Positions 7,498 to 15,178 of a DNA stretch of 40,281 nucleotides are shown here, one piece after another. Each line of letters starts with the position of its first letter. The first letter of the stretch is position 1. The translations under genes were made by a program, and so were the position numbers. Below the pieces are notes generated by a model. That model was not told the DNA's origin. It ran no database searches and saw only the letters and a list, made by a program, of their open reading frames with translations. The DNA comes from Candidatus Thorarchaeota archaeon AB_25. GTDB taxonomy: Archaea; Asgardarchaeota; Thorarchaeia; Thorarchaeales; Thorarchaeaceae. The DNA lies in contig MEHG01000008.1 in assembly GCA_001940705.1 (NCBI GenBank), positions 1 to 40,281 of the forward strand, written 5' to 3'.

Positions 7498-8379
7498 ATG
7501 GTGGAGATTGTGTCAGGTTCAAGCTATATGAGCCAACTTGGAAAAAAGTGGGGTTTGAGAGCCCCGAAACAGCTATATCGCATGCTGAAACTCCACCGAA
7601 CCTCATTTGACACCATTCTCGACAATATGTTTAATGCTCTTGACGAAGTCAATGGTCTCTTCACATTTCCTACAATCGCCGCAGTTGCAAGAATGAAACC
7701 AGAACTTGTCCAAAGAATCGAGAAGGAGGGCCATGAGGTCGCAAGCCATGGATACAACCATGTGAGATATCCTACAATAAGTGCAGATGCAAGAGAACAG
7801 GATCTACTGCTCAGTCTGCAAATTTTCAAGAAACTAGGTATCAAAATATCGGGTTTCAGAGCTCCGTACGATAACTACACTGATGACATGCCAGACTTAC
7901 TCGAAAAGACCGGTCTCATTTGGGATGGTGGTTTTGGTTATCGTCCCGAACATAGAGAGAAGACACACTTTTTCCATGCAGATATTGACGGTCAAGAATC
8001 GAGTGTCACATACATCCCCCTCAATATCTGGAGTGATGACTATATGATAGACCGGATGGGGATGGGACCGGAGATTATGTCGAAAGTTCTGAAGAGAGAA
8101 GTAGCAAAAGCAGCACCTACGGGAGGAGTGATCATGTTCGACCTTCACCCAGTTAGGATGGGACAAAGGAAGTACGTGGGATGCCTGAGGAATGTCATAG
8201 AACATGCGAACAGTATTGGAGCGTGGTGTACAACTCCAACAGAGGCAGTGAAATACTGGAATACTCATTCGACTTGGAAGGGTGACAGTAAATTCTGTCT
8301 TCTTCTCACCGGCGATATTGATAACTGGGTGTTCTCAGATTACTTGAGAAGGATCTTATGGAAAAGAATGACTAGGTGA
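7498..8379 (+). CDS. Polysaccharide deacetylase-like protein, possibly circularly permuted
   Basis: The NodB-type histidine motif is clear in HEVASHGYNH (about residues 78-87) and the third motif in GFRAPYDNY. The late strand GGVIMFDLHPVRMG carries the usual end-of-barrel His. What is missing is the first motif (T/S-FDDG), which should precede the helix TILDNMFNALDE. A candidate occurs instead at the extreme C-terminus, FCLLLTGDIDNW, so motif 1 may have moved there. Role by family: metal-dependent removal of N-acetyl or O-acetyl groups from amino sugars. The start is uncertain (ATG 7498 or 7528). The acyltransferase gene follows after 6 bases, implying one operon. Confidence 0.75.
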   Translation: MVEIVSGSSYMSQLGKKWGLRAPKQLYRMLKLHRTSFDTILDNMFNALDEVNGLFTFPTIAAVARMKPELVQRIEKEGHEVASHGYNHVRYPTISADAREQDLLLSLQIFKKLGIKISGFRAPYDNYTDDMPDLLEKTGLIWDGGFGYRPEHREKTHFFHADIDGQESSVTYIPLNIWSDDYMIDRMGMGPEIMSKVLKREVAKAAPTGGVIMFDLHPVRMGQRKYVGCLRNVIEHANSIGAWCTTPTEAVKYWNTHSTWKGDSKFCLLLTGDIDNWVFSDYLRRILWKRMTR

Positions 8380-8385
8380 CAAGAT

Positions 8386-8832
8386 ATGGGAAAACTACTT
8401 GGAAGATTCCTCCGCATTTTAGCTTGGCTAGCGCCTTCATACCAGTTCCGAGCAAGTGTCTACCGGAGATGTGGTGTGAAGATTGGAAAAGGAGTCTACA
8501 TGGGATTCCTAGTTGCCATTGATGGAGAATATCCTGAGTATATTGAGATCCAAGACTGGGCTAGCATAGGACCAGGTGTGAAGATCATGGCTCATTCGGG
8601 GGCAAGTCCATACCACCAGAGAAGACGTATCTTTCACGAGGGTCCAAAGAAAGTCGTTATTGGTAAGGGAGCTTGGTTAGCGGCAGGAGCGATAATTCTT
8701 CCAGGGGTTATAGTGGGAGAAGGAGCTATTGTCGCTGCAGGGGCGGTTGTTAGTAAAGATGTACCACCGCTCTCATTGGTTGCAGGAAATCCAGCGCGGA
8801 TGGTTCAGAAACTTGAACCAAAGAAAGACTAG
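8386..8832 (+). CDS. Left-handed beta-helix (hexapeptide-repeat) acyltransferase
   Basis: A 148-residue protein whose core is a series of hexapeptide turns (VVIGKGAWLAAGAIILPGV, IVGEGAIVAAGAVVSKDV) ending with the sugar-acetyltransferase signature PLSLVAGNPARMV. The likely catalytic His is in KIMAHSG. Such trimeric enzymes move acetyl or other acyl groups from CoA, or in LpxA/LpxD from acyl-ACP, to sugars. An aggtgac ribosome-binding site overlaps the end of the deacetylase gene. Its 3' end overlaps the ACP gene by 4 bases tail to tail. Together with the deacetylase it suggests removal and replacement of an acyl group on a glycan. Confidence 0.85.
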   Translation: MGKLLGRFLRILAWLAPSYQFRASVYRRCGVKIGKGVYMGFLVAIDGEYPEYIEIQDWASIGPGVKIMAHSGASPYHQRRRIFHEGPKKVVIGKGAWLAAGAIILPGVIVGEGAIVAAGAVVSKDVPPLSLVAGNPARMVQKLEPKKD

Positions 8833-9092
8833 GAAGAGAGTTTGGTAGCGAGAACCTTCTTGATGTCACCAACTGTCCATAGTTCTATAACCTCTTCATC
8901 CTCGAAGAATATCTCAAACTCGTTCTCAATCTCACTCACAATTACTAGGTGAGCCATCGAATCCCAGGGTTCGAAGTCTTTTCGTCGAATGTCATCCGTG
9001 ATTTTGTCGGTGTCCAATAATAGAACCTTTGAAAGTATCTCCAAAAGCTTGTTTTCAAAGTCAGTCAATCGTTCATCCCTCTTGTAGTTCAA
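8829..9092 (-). CDS. Acyl carrier protein
   Basis: An 87-residue acidic four-helix protein with the 4'-phosphopantetheine attachment motif EPWDSMAHL; Ser45 is the expected modified residue. The size and the acidic recognition helix after it (VIVSEIENEFEIFFEDEEV) fit a free-standing ACP. It is the last gene of the acpS-fkbH-acp operon and overlaps fkbH by 20 bases, so translation is probably coupled. Archaea generally do not use ACP-based fatty-acid synthesis, so this ACP most likely serves a dedicated pathway with FkbH. Confidence 0.85.
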   Translation of the reverse strand: MNYKRDERLTDFENKLLEILSKVLLLDTDKITDDIRRKDFEPWDSMAHLVIVSEIENEFEIFFEDEEVIELWTVGDIKKVLATKLSS

Positions 9093-10905
9093 TCCAATCT
9101 GGGACTTCTACTGTGTCTGTGTCGAGATCGAGTGTCCAAGTTGTTCCATTATTATCGCTTGTTGTAGGCATTCCGAATCCATGTTTCTCGAAGAGGTCTG
9201 CGGCAGGAGGATTCTTTTTTGTTGGAATATACTCACCTATGATTCTCTTAGCTTTTTTAGCCCGGGCGTCAGACACTATCCTAGCGAGAAGGGCAGTTTC
9301 TGCAGACCGACCAATGACTCTGCAGCTCATGAGGAGGGAGTCGATCCACCAGTCATCATCCTTCATTTTGACAATCGCCACACCTACGACTCCTTCATCA
9401 CCAAACTTGTCCGTCACTGCCATGCTGTAGACAATCGAATCAGTGTCCTCACGAAATTGACGGACTTCAGCATCAGTGTATCTTCGAGTTGTGAGGTTGA
9501 ATTGGTTGGTCTTTCCGATAAGCTGAACAACACGAGGTGTGTCAAAATCGTCTACAGGCTGTATCTTCACCTTTAGATCCAATGTTCTGAGAAAGTCCTC
9601 GATAGACTCCGCGCTCTGCTCAAGCTCAGTCCTCTTACGTTTCCCTGCATACATCTCACCCCTTACTAGATCTTCCTTTGTGAGAGAGAGAACGTCGAAG
9701 ACATTCAAATCCTCCAGAGTCTTTCGATAGAGACGCGGGTTCTTCGGTAGATCAACAACCAGTACCGCGGGGTGGGTCTGAGAAACTTGCGCTCGTTCAA
9801 CAGGGTTGTCATCGAAGAATACCATGCTATCAAGCCCAATGTTGATCTCCTTGGCAAGATCAGCAATATTCGCGGCCTTGTTCTGCCAGTTGATTCTCAT
9901 AGCTGCAAAGTGCTCTTCTTTCAATACTTGATAGGGGTGTTCCTGAAACACCTTAATGGCATCATCGTAGTTGTTCTTGCTACAGATAGCAAGAATCACT
10001 CCTCGGTTGTAAAGGCTAAGGAGACCTCTCTGAAAATCAACATATTCGATTCCTGGCGATGTGTTACTCAGTTTAATGCCTTCTAGCCCATCCTCACCGA
10101 TTATCCCACCCCAGAGTGTGTTATCAAGGTCTAATACGATGCACTTCTTCGCACGACCCTTCAGTGCGCGGATATAACGAAGATACTCATCAGCCAAGAC
10201 TGGTGTGAAGTCTTCACTGAAGGGTACAGAACCTCGATACCATGTGTTCCAATTGATTACTCGGGATTTACCGAAGTCACCAGAGATTGCGTCAAGGTCC
10301 ACAATGAAGACACGATTACTCTTCATGAACCATCCTGCTAGCGCTTCATTTGCACTATCGAAGAACTTCTTCAATCCAATCTTCTGTTTGTTATCCACAA
10401 TCCCGAGGGGTGAAAAGACTGGAACAATGAAATTGTTAACAAGGATAAGCGCAGAGGTGTTTTTCTCCAGAACCTCAATGACAGATGCAATACTGGAAAC
10501 TAGGTCGTCCCTTAAACCAATGCGTTCATTTTCTGATGCCCTGACAAACTTGGATGAGAACATTTGATCCAACACAGATTCTGCATCCACAGACAATACG
10601 ATGATGTCAGGCTCAGCCTTGTAAAGGGGCGATTTCTGATCAAGAGCTTCTTGGCGATAGGTGTTAAACCCGCCAACGAAGGTGTGTGTTTGAAATCCAT
10701 CCAGTCTTGTTTTGATATCAAGACAAGCCGCTAAAGGTTCGAGTGTTGTAGAGCCAATTACAGCTAGGCGCAGGGTCTCTTTCTCATCCGAAACAGGAAA
10801 GTCTAGACTCCCAATCTTCTTGTAAGCGCTCCACAAGTTGAGATATGTAGGATTCTCTCGGACTAGTTGCAGAATCGCTTCGATATCCTGATTTGTATCC
10901 GTCAT
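9073..10905 (-). CDS. FkbH-like HAD-family protein with N-terminal SGNH-like and C-terminal GNAT-like domains
   Basis: A 610-residue protein of the FkbH/HAD-IIIC group. Residues about 45-245 resemble the SGNH-like N-terminal domain of this group. The HAD core follows: DLDNTLWGG (Asp259, Asp261), AICSKNN, RINWQNKAANI and FFDDNPVER. Residues about 450-600 form a GNAT-like domain with TRRYTDAEVRQF and SCRVIGRSAETALLA. Family knowledge: FkbH enzymes take 1,3-bisphosphoglycerate, remove phosphate and load glyceryl on the ACP thiol. The ATG at 10905 overlaps the acpS stop by 4 bases and the 3' end overlaps the ACP gene. All HAD catalytic residues are present, so it should be active. Confidence 0.87.
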   Translation of the reverse strand: MTDTNQDIEAILQLVRENPTYLNLWSAYKKIGSLDFPVSDEKETLRLAVIGSTTLEPLAACLDIKTRLDGFQTHTFVGGFNTYRQEALDQKSPLYKAEPDIIVLSVDAESVLDQMFSSKFVRASENERIGLRDDLVSSIASVIEVLEKNTSALILVNNFIVPVFSPLGIVDNKQKIGLKKFFDSANEALAGWFMKSNRVFIVDLDAISGDFGKSRVINWNTWYRGSVPFSEDFTPVLADEYLRYIRALKGRAKKCIVLDLDNTLWGGIIGEDGLEGIKLSNTSPGIEYVDFQRGLLSLYNRGVILAICSKNNYDDAIKVFQEHPYQVLKEEHFAAMRINWQNKAANIADLAKEINIGLDSMVFFDDNPVERAQVSQTHPAVLVVDLPKNPRLYRKTLEDLNVFDVLSLTKEDLVRGEMYAGKRKRTELEQSAESIEDFLRTLDLKVKIQPVDDFDTPRVVQLIGKTNQFNLTTRRYTDAEVRQFREDTDSIVYSMAVTDKFGDEGVVGVAIVKMKDDDWWIDSLLMSCRVIGRSAETALLARIVSDARAKKAKRIIGEYIPTKKNPPAADLFEKHGFGMPTTSDNNGTTWTLDLDTDTVEVPDWIELQEG

Positions 10906-11345
10906 GAAACCTCACTCCTTGGGAGAATTTGCTTCACCGTTTCTTCCAGCAGTCCTCGAATCAGATTCACTTCCGATGAATGGGATTGGTCAACTGCAAG
11001 TGCGACTGCCACAGCATGCGATGATGAGTAGGACAGACTTACGTGTATGTCACGATTACAATCCTGATGAAGTATAACATATGGTGCTCCATCCTCATCA
11101 CGCAATATCTCAATGTTGCTCAGAGAAGCTCTGCAGTTTGAGTTTGTTGCCTTTAGGACCGCCTCTTTCCCGGCGAAGGTAGTTGCAAAATGGGGAGAGG
11201 GATTCGAGAATCCACGACAATATTCGAGCTCCCTCGCTGAGAAGACGCGGTCATAGAAAGGAGATTCAGTTTCAAGATTTCGAAACCGGTCTATCTCTAC
11301 TATGTCAGTGCCAATAGCAATATTGAGCTCATTTTCATCGGTCAA
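10902..11345 (-). CDS. acpS: Holo-[acyl-carrier-protein] synthase (4'-phosphopantetheinyl transferase, AcpS type)
   Basis: A 147-residue protein with the AcpS signatures in order: IGTDIVEIDRF with the metal-binding Asp, FAGKEAVLKA with the catalytic Glu and Lys, and a final SLSYSSSHAVAVALA. It transfers the phosphopantetheine arm of CoA to the serine of an acyl carrier protein. The start is a TTG at 11345 with no clear ribosome-binding site, so a downstream or upstream alternative cannot be excluded. It heads the acpS-fkbH-acp operon, and the ACP encoded two genes later is its evident substrate. Confidence 0.87.
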   Translation of the reverse strand: MTDENELNIAIGTDIVEIDRFRNLETESPFYDRVFSARELEYCRGFSNPSPHFATTFAGKEAVLKATNSNCRASLSNIEILRDEDGAPYVILHQDCNRDIHVSLSYSSSHAVAVALAVDQSHSSEVNLIRGLLEETVKQILPRSEVS

Positions 11346-11396
11346 CGTGCTTCGGTTTCGAGAGAACCCGCCGCTCTTATAATCGTAATGACAGGA

Positions 11397-12827
11397 CTAG
11401 CCGAGCTTCTCCGAGTCAGTCTCGACCACTGCAGTAGACCAAGGATAGCGGTCAAGAATGCGAGTCATAAGACGATTAACTTTGCGTTCCTCAGAGGTCT
11501 CAGAGTATGCAAGTAGGATGACAAGACCACCTCTGGTACGTTTGAATTTCTGATACATTGTTTTCGATGTGTTTATCGAATCGCATACAATCATGACCTC
11601 AGCCTGCGGGATATCGAGGTCTCTCTCACCCACGGGGGACATGACTAGAACCTGAGTGTCATCATCTTCACGAAATGCCTTGAGCACCTCACCCTTGTCA
11701 CGGGTGGTCCCAGTTATTGTGAGGACTTTAAGACCTGCTTTCTCAAGAACATCCTTTGTCTGGGAGACCATCTCAAGATATGATGTCAGTACAACAGTTT
11801 TCTGATACTTCAGTGCAATCTTCAGTACTCGAATGGTCTTGGATGAGATGGTTGGCAAGGTCTTTCTAAGATCACTGAGATTGAAGTAGTGTTTAAGATA
11901 ATCGCCATGAAACATTCGTAAGAATCTCTTTGGAGGCATTGCATAGACATACTTTCGCAGCATGAGGAGACCGGAATATTGTCCTTTCAGTTCCTCAGTA
12001 ATTGGTAGTCGCTCCAACATGAGGTGAACTCTTCGAGCATCTCCATCAACAAGATGAAGATTGTCCTCCTCAGCCAACTCATTCATGATGTCCGTTCTTG
12101 TGTTTCTGATAAGCTCATCAATGACTTTGGAGATTGAACGAATCTTGGGGTCGTTCACTGTGCTGACTGTGAGAAATGTAGGCTCAAGATACTCCTCCAC
12201 GTCTGTATCGTAGAGGTCCTCCATAGTGATCAACTCAGCACCGGGGAAGAATTGCTTCAGAGTGTCGAGCTCTTTTCGAATCTCGACTTGTTCATTGTTG
12301 AAGACAGCGTGATCATCTCGTAGGGTACCGCTCATTCCGATGAGCCACTTTCCTTCTAAATACATGAGCAATGTAGGCCAGGGGAAAACAATGGCTGTTC
12401 GAGTGCTAGTCCGCCGAACCAGGGTGTCAACTTCATTGATGAGTACGATCTCGAAGGGTTCGAGTAATGATGGGTCCTTCTTGTACATTCCAGCAAGCAC
12501 CTGGGGTGTTGCCACGATGACTCGTTTTTCACGGAGTGTGTGAACACGTCTTCCAGAGGGGACCCTTGAAGAGAGTTCTCCCAAATCATCCTCGAGACCT
12601 CCATACTCACCTCTGAGATAATCGACGGTCTCAGCAAGGGATGACGAGGAATGAACGACGATGATAATCTTGGATTCAGGAAACTTCTCAGCCACTAATT
12701 GATGTGTTATAAAACGCTTACCTAGACCGCAGTCAAGCTCCAGAAGTAATGGTGTGCCCACTTTCTTCTCCACTTCATCGAGAATGTGAGTTTGATAACC
12801 TCTTGGAGTGTACTTGGTCTTCGACAT
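11397..12827 (-). CDS. Superfamily 2 helicase-like protein with degenerate motor motifs
   Basis: The 476-residue protein has the two RecA-like lobes of DEAD/DEAH-type helicases: a Q-like start (YTPRGYQTHIL), VIVATPQVLAG (motif Ib region), MSGTLRD (motif III) and, in lobe 2, VVLTSYLEM and KFKRTRGG (motif VI region). Key residues are altered: Walker A reads CGLGKRF (33-39) with Arg in place of the Thr/Ser, and Walker B reads INEVD (130-134) with Asn in place of the first Asp. Lobe 1 and 2 are separated by a helical insert of about 120 residues, as in Hef/FANCM-type enzymes. ATPase activity may be lost or altered. The gene may be expressed with the Lrp gene upstream. Confidence 0.75.
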   Translation of the reverse strand: MSKTKYTPRGYQTHILDEVEKKVGTPLLLELDCGLGKRFITHQLVAEKFPESKIIIVVHSSSSLAETVDYLRGEYGGLEDDLGELSSRVPSGRRVHTLREKRVIVATPQVLAGMYKKDPSLLEPFEIVLINEVDTLVRRTSTRTAIVFPWPTLLMYLEGKWLIGMSGTLRDDHAVFNNEQVEIRKELDTLKQFFPGAELITMEDLYDTDVEEYLEPTFLTVSTVNDPKIRSISKVIDELIRNTRTDIMNELAEEDNLHLVDGDARRVHLMLERLPITEELKGQYSGLLMLRKYVYAMPPKRFLRMFHGDYLKHYFNLSDLRKTLPTISSKTIRVLKIALKYQKTVVLTSYLEMVSQTKDVLEKAGLKVLTITGTTRDKGEVLKAFREDDDTQVLVMSPVGERDLDIPQAEVMIVCDSINTSKTMYQKFKRTRGGLVILLAYSETSEERKVNRLMTRILDRYPWSTAVVETDSEKLG

Positions 12828-12881
12828 CGCATCCTCACGTCTGTCTAAGATGTTATGAACCCATCTAATGACAGGCAGAGT

Positions 12882-13964
12882 TTAGCTCTTAGTCTTCGCG
12901 AGGTCCTCTATGGTCTTACCGAACTCTTCGTACGGAATACGCCAACTTCCAGTTTCCTCACTGTACATATCAATCAAATGACAGTACCCCTTATGTTTTC
13001 CGTCCACGACAATCTGGACGAACATCTCATCAGTATACTGTTTCAGATTTCGGACGTATTTTAGGAAATCATTAGTTTCTGTCGATGGGAGGTGTATCTG
13101 TACCCAGAAATGACTATTGCTTTCCATCGTGATTTGGTGATAGTAAGGTAGCTTGTTGAACCAGATCAAGAGCTTTCGAGCATCCTTTGACTTGAAGAAA
13201 CAGAGGACTGTCATGCCAGAATCAAAAGGTTTCATGGAAAGCTTGTACCCTCTGATAATACCGGATTCCTCCAGTTTCTTGACACGATTGTGAACTTGTG
13301 GTTGAGAAAGGTCCAATATCTCACCCAATTCTCGAAGAGTGATCTCTGCGTTTTCTACCATGTGTCTCAGAATCAGAGTGTCCTTCGAGTCAAAACTCAC
13401 TGTCTGTGGAAACTCCTCCATGTCTAAGTCAATCTCTTTGGTCCTCTTCATTATCTTGGGAAGTGTATTTGACCACTTCTCCCAGTCCCAGGATTCAAGC
13501 TCGTCTAGCTTGGCTTCATATCTTTGGTAGTCTACAACATCGAACAAATAGTAGTCTTCAATGAGCCCCCTCTTCTTTAGATCTGCTGCTAGGTCCGGCA
13601 CTGTGCGGGGAGCATTGAGAGGATAGACTGTGTAGATGAAATATCCCTCATATTTCCCATATGTCGATGCATAGTAATAGAACGCAGGGATTTCATCCAG
13701 AATTTTCTTGAGTGTCGATTCGGTACCCGGCTTACTGGTTGCAATGAGGATGTATTCTGCTAGACCAAGTTTTCGCTCATGCGTTTGCACTTTAGCCTTG
13801 CAGAGGACACCTTTCTCTTTCAATTTCGTAATCCTATATCGGATGGTTCTACTCGGCTCGCCTAATCGCTCACTGAGTTCTCTAGTCGATACTTTTGTTC
13901 CAAGCTCTTCATAGGCTCGCAGGATTTCAAGGTCTAGGGGGTCAAGTGAGAACTTCAGCGACAT
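12882..13964 (-). CDS. Tandem Lrp/AsnC-type transcription regulator (two winged-helix units in one chain)
   Basis: The 360-residue protein carries two Lrp-like units. Unit 1: helix-turn-helix with VSTRELSERLGEPSRTIRYRITKLKEKG near residues 24-54, then an alpha-beta sensing segment. Unit 2: ITLRELGEILDLSQPQVHNRVKKLEESGIIRGY near residues 207-240, then another alpha-beta segment. Family role: DNA binding under control of amino acids or other small ligands; a fused pair could bind asymmetric operators. The ATG at 13964 has a ggtgatc ribosome-binding site. It is divergent from a tiny gene whose TATA box sits inside a palindrome (14119-14145), an obvious candidate target. Confidence 0.85.
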   Translation of the reverse strand: MSLKFSLDPLDLEILRAYEELGTKVSTRELSERLGEPSRTIRYRITKLKEKGVLCKAKVQTHERKLGLAEYILIATSKPGTESTLKKILDEIPAFYYYASTYGKYEGYFIYTVYPLNAPRTVPDLAADLKKRGLIEDYYLFDVVDYQRYEAKLDELESWDWEKWSNTLPKIMKRTKEIDLDMEEFPQTVSFDSKDTLILRHMVENAEITLRELGEILDLSQPQVHNRVKKLEESGIIRGYKLSMKPFDSGMTVLCFFKSKDARKLLIWFNKLPYYHQITMESNSHFWVQIHLPSTETNDFLKYVRNLKQYTDEMFVQIVVDGKHKGYCHLIDMYSEETGSWRIPYEEFGKTIEDLAKTKS

Positions 13965-14118
13965 TGTGTGTGATCACCAGTCTTTCCAAATTACGTCGAA
14001 GACTATACTTATATTCTGGCAAACCTCTTTATAAGTAATCCTACCAGCAAGTTTCTTTACGGTTAACTATTGGCAGGATAGTAGCATATTTATTTGCCCA
14101 AATATCATCCTAAGGTTT

Positions 14119-14145
14119 GGCAACATTTATATACAAATGTATGCC
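14119..14145. promoter_or_regulatory. TATA box embedded in an inverted repeat: candidate operator
   Basis: ACATTT (14123-14128) and AAATGT (14135-14140) are perfect inverted arms around the TATA core atatac. Outer bases GGCA (14119-14122) and TGCC (14142-14145) extend the symmetry with one extra base on the right. A regulator bound here would mask TBP and shut off the small gene that starts at 14169, whose transcript should begin near 14153-14158. More TGGCA half-sites occur at about 14017 and 14071 between this point and the divergent Lrp-type gene. Confidence 0.55.
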
Positions 14146-14168
14146 AGATATTTAGTAGGTGCTTAAAA

Positions 14169-14282
14169 ATGGCATTCGCAAAATTAACCAAAAAAATCCG
14201 TGCTGAACCGGACTTGAAGGAGCTTCACAGACTGAAGTCACAGGTACGGACTGAAGTTTATAGAACCTCTTTCCAGCGGTAA
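14169..14282 (+). CDS. Very small basic protein, 37 residues
   Basis: The ATG at 14169 is preferred to longer frames because the TATA box at 14126-14133 puts transcription start near 14155, and an aggtg tract lies 8 bases before it. The product, MAFAKLTKKIRAEPDLKE and onwards, is basic, helical and without cysteines or membrane segments. Function unknown. It is the first of two tiny genes, each followed by a terminator-like hairpin, downstream of a regulated-looking promoter. Confidence 0.5.
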   Translation: MAFAKLTKKIRAEPDLKELHRLKSQVRTEVYRTSFQR

Positions 14283-14327
14283 GCACTAGTCATCTATCTC
14301 GAGAGAAGGACCCACACTAGTGGCAAG

Positions 14328-14362
14328 GGTCGTGCGTATATCACGACCTCTCTTCCTCTTTA
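14328..14362 (+). terminator. Terminator-like hairpin after the 37-residue gene
   Basis: GGTCGTG (14328-14334) pairs perfectly with CACGACC (14342-14348) around a 7-base loop. A pyrimidine-rich run (tctcttcctctttattg) follows. It lies 46 bases after the stop codon at 14282. Confidence 0.5.
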
Positions 14363-14404
14363 TTGTAAAACGAGGGGCAGATGACGCCTCTCAGTAACAT
14401 ACCT

Positions 14405-14432
14405 GCTCGTGGTACTGTAGGTACAAGCGAGC
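14405..14432 (+). promoter_or_regulatory. Leader hairpin before the 69-residue gene
   Basis: GCTCG (14405-14409) pairs with CGAGC (14428-14432), and GTAC (14412-14415) with GTAC (14421-14424), separated by a small internal loop and closed by a 5-base loop. It lies 43 bases upstream of the ATG at 14476, so it could be a leader element or part of a small RNA. No known riboswitch class is recognised. Confidence 0.35.
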
Positions 14433-14475
14433 CGACATATTTCACAAATTCCTCCTAGAACAGGAAGTGATCAAA

Positions 14476-14685
14476 ATGATTGTAACTCAACGTATAACCA
14501 GCTTTGGTAGAACTGTCATTGAGATTGTAACTCCAGCTAGAATCAAGAAGAGAAAACTTGAGGAGTACAAGGACGACTCGATTGAACTCCGTCGATACCT
14601 CGCTGCTGAGATTGCTAACAGAGAGTTTGAGCAGCATAAAGACAGAGCATTGACCGAGAATCACAGGGCGGGCTTTTTGAGATGA
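14476..14685 (+). CDS. Small charged helical protein, 69 residues
   Basis: ATG 14476 is preceded by ggaagtga about 9 bases upstream; a GTG at 14467 overlaps that site and is less likely. The protein has a short strand-rich start (MIVTQRITSFGRTVIEIV) and then a long charged helix (KKRKLEEYKDDSIELRRYLAAEIANREFEQHK). There is no metal or membrane motif. Its stop codon lies inside the terminator hairpin at 14667-14700. Unrecognised; a DNA- or RNA-associated role is only a guess from its charge. Confidence 0.55.
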   Translation: MIVTQRITSFGRTVIEIVTPARIKKRKLEEYKDDSIELRRYLAAEIANREFEQHKDRALTENHRAGFLR

Positions 14686-14713
14686 TTTATCTCACCCGCC
14701 ACCTTCTTTTTTT
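14667..14713 (+). terminator. Intrinsic terminator-like hairpin with T run
   Basis: GGCGGG (14667-14672) pairs with CCCGCC (14695-14700), and inside it GAGAT (14679-14683) pairs with ATCTC (14689-14693). A T-rich stretch including a run of T residues follows at 14704-14713. It ends the two-small-gene unit and faces the stop of the minus-strand gene 14713-15108. Confidence 0.7.
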
Positions 14714-15108
14714 CAGATTATCCTCTTGAAGACCTTCGCCAGAGAAGGTCCCTTCACATGCAGATTAAACTCGTAGAATTGACCAAAGGGCACGATATGA
14801 ACATCATATTCACGGTCACGAAGTTTCGATGCAACCTCTTCTATTAATGATTCAGCAAAATCAGGATCTGCTTTGCTGTCGTCTAAGTGAGCAAATGAGT
14901 GAAGAGTAACTTCTTTGCAATCTAGCTTCTTTGCGAGCCACCGAATGTTCTTGACCATCTTTCGAAGAACACCTGCTCGGTGATCTTCGTCATCTTTCTC
15001 AGAATGGATCCAGACATGCAGTGACTCACCTATCTCCGTACGTTCCCCCGACGTCGACTCGTTTGGTCGATACCAGAAACTCTCTACGTACAGCATCAAA
15101 AGACGCAT
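14713..15108 (-). CDS. Stand-alone archaeal threonyl-tRNA synthetase editing domain
   Basis: The start ATG 15108 has gaggtgg just upstream. The 131-residue protein matches the N-terminal editing domain of archaeal ThrRS (a D-Tyr-tRNA deacylase-like fold): MRLLMLYVESFWY at the start, VTLHSFAHLDD in the middle, and VPFGQFYEFNLHVKGPSLAKVF at the end. The catalytic half of ThrRS is absent, so it is a free-standing module. Free-standing forms in some archaea remove serine from mischarged tRNA-Thr. Here it may be the cell's editing factor or a paralogue beside a full-length ThrRS elsewhere. Confidence 0.82.
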   Translation of the reverse strand: MRLLMLYVESFWYRPNESTSGERTEIGESLHVWIHSEKDDEDHRAGVLRKMVKNIRWLAKKLDCKEVTLHSFAHLDDSKADPDFAESLIEEVASKLRDREYDVHIVPFGQFYEFNLHVKGPSLAKVFKRII

Positions 15109-15178
15109 CAACACCACCTCGATATTATTGAAGATCTTCAGACTTTCACCATTTAATGGTAGATCAGCCCATCTTAAT

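Noticed and set aside
7401-7610. 69-residue ORF upstream of the deacetylase in another frame, examined as a possible frameshifted first motif
   Set aside because: It holds no FDDG-like motif and reads as low-information sequence; a frameshift does not rescue the missing motif.
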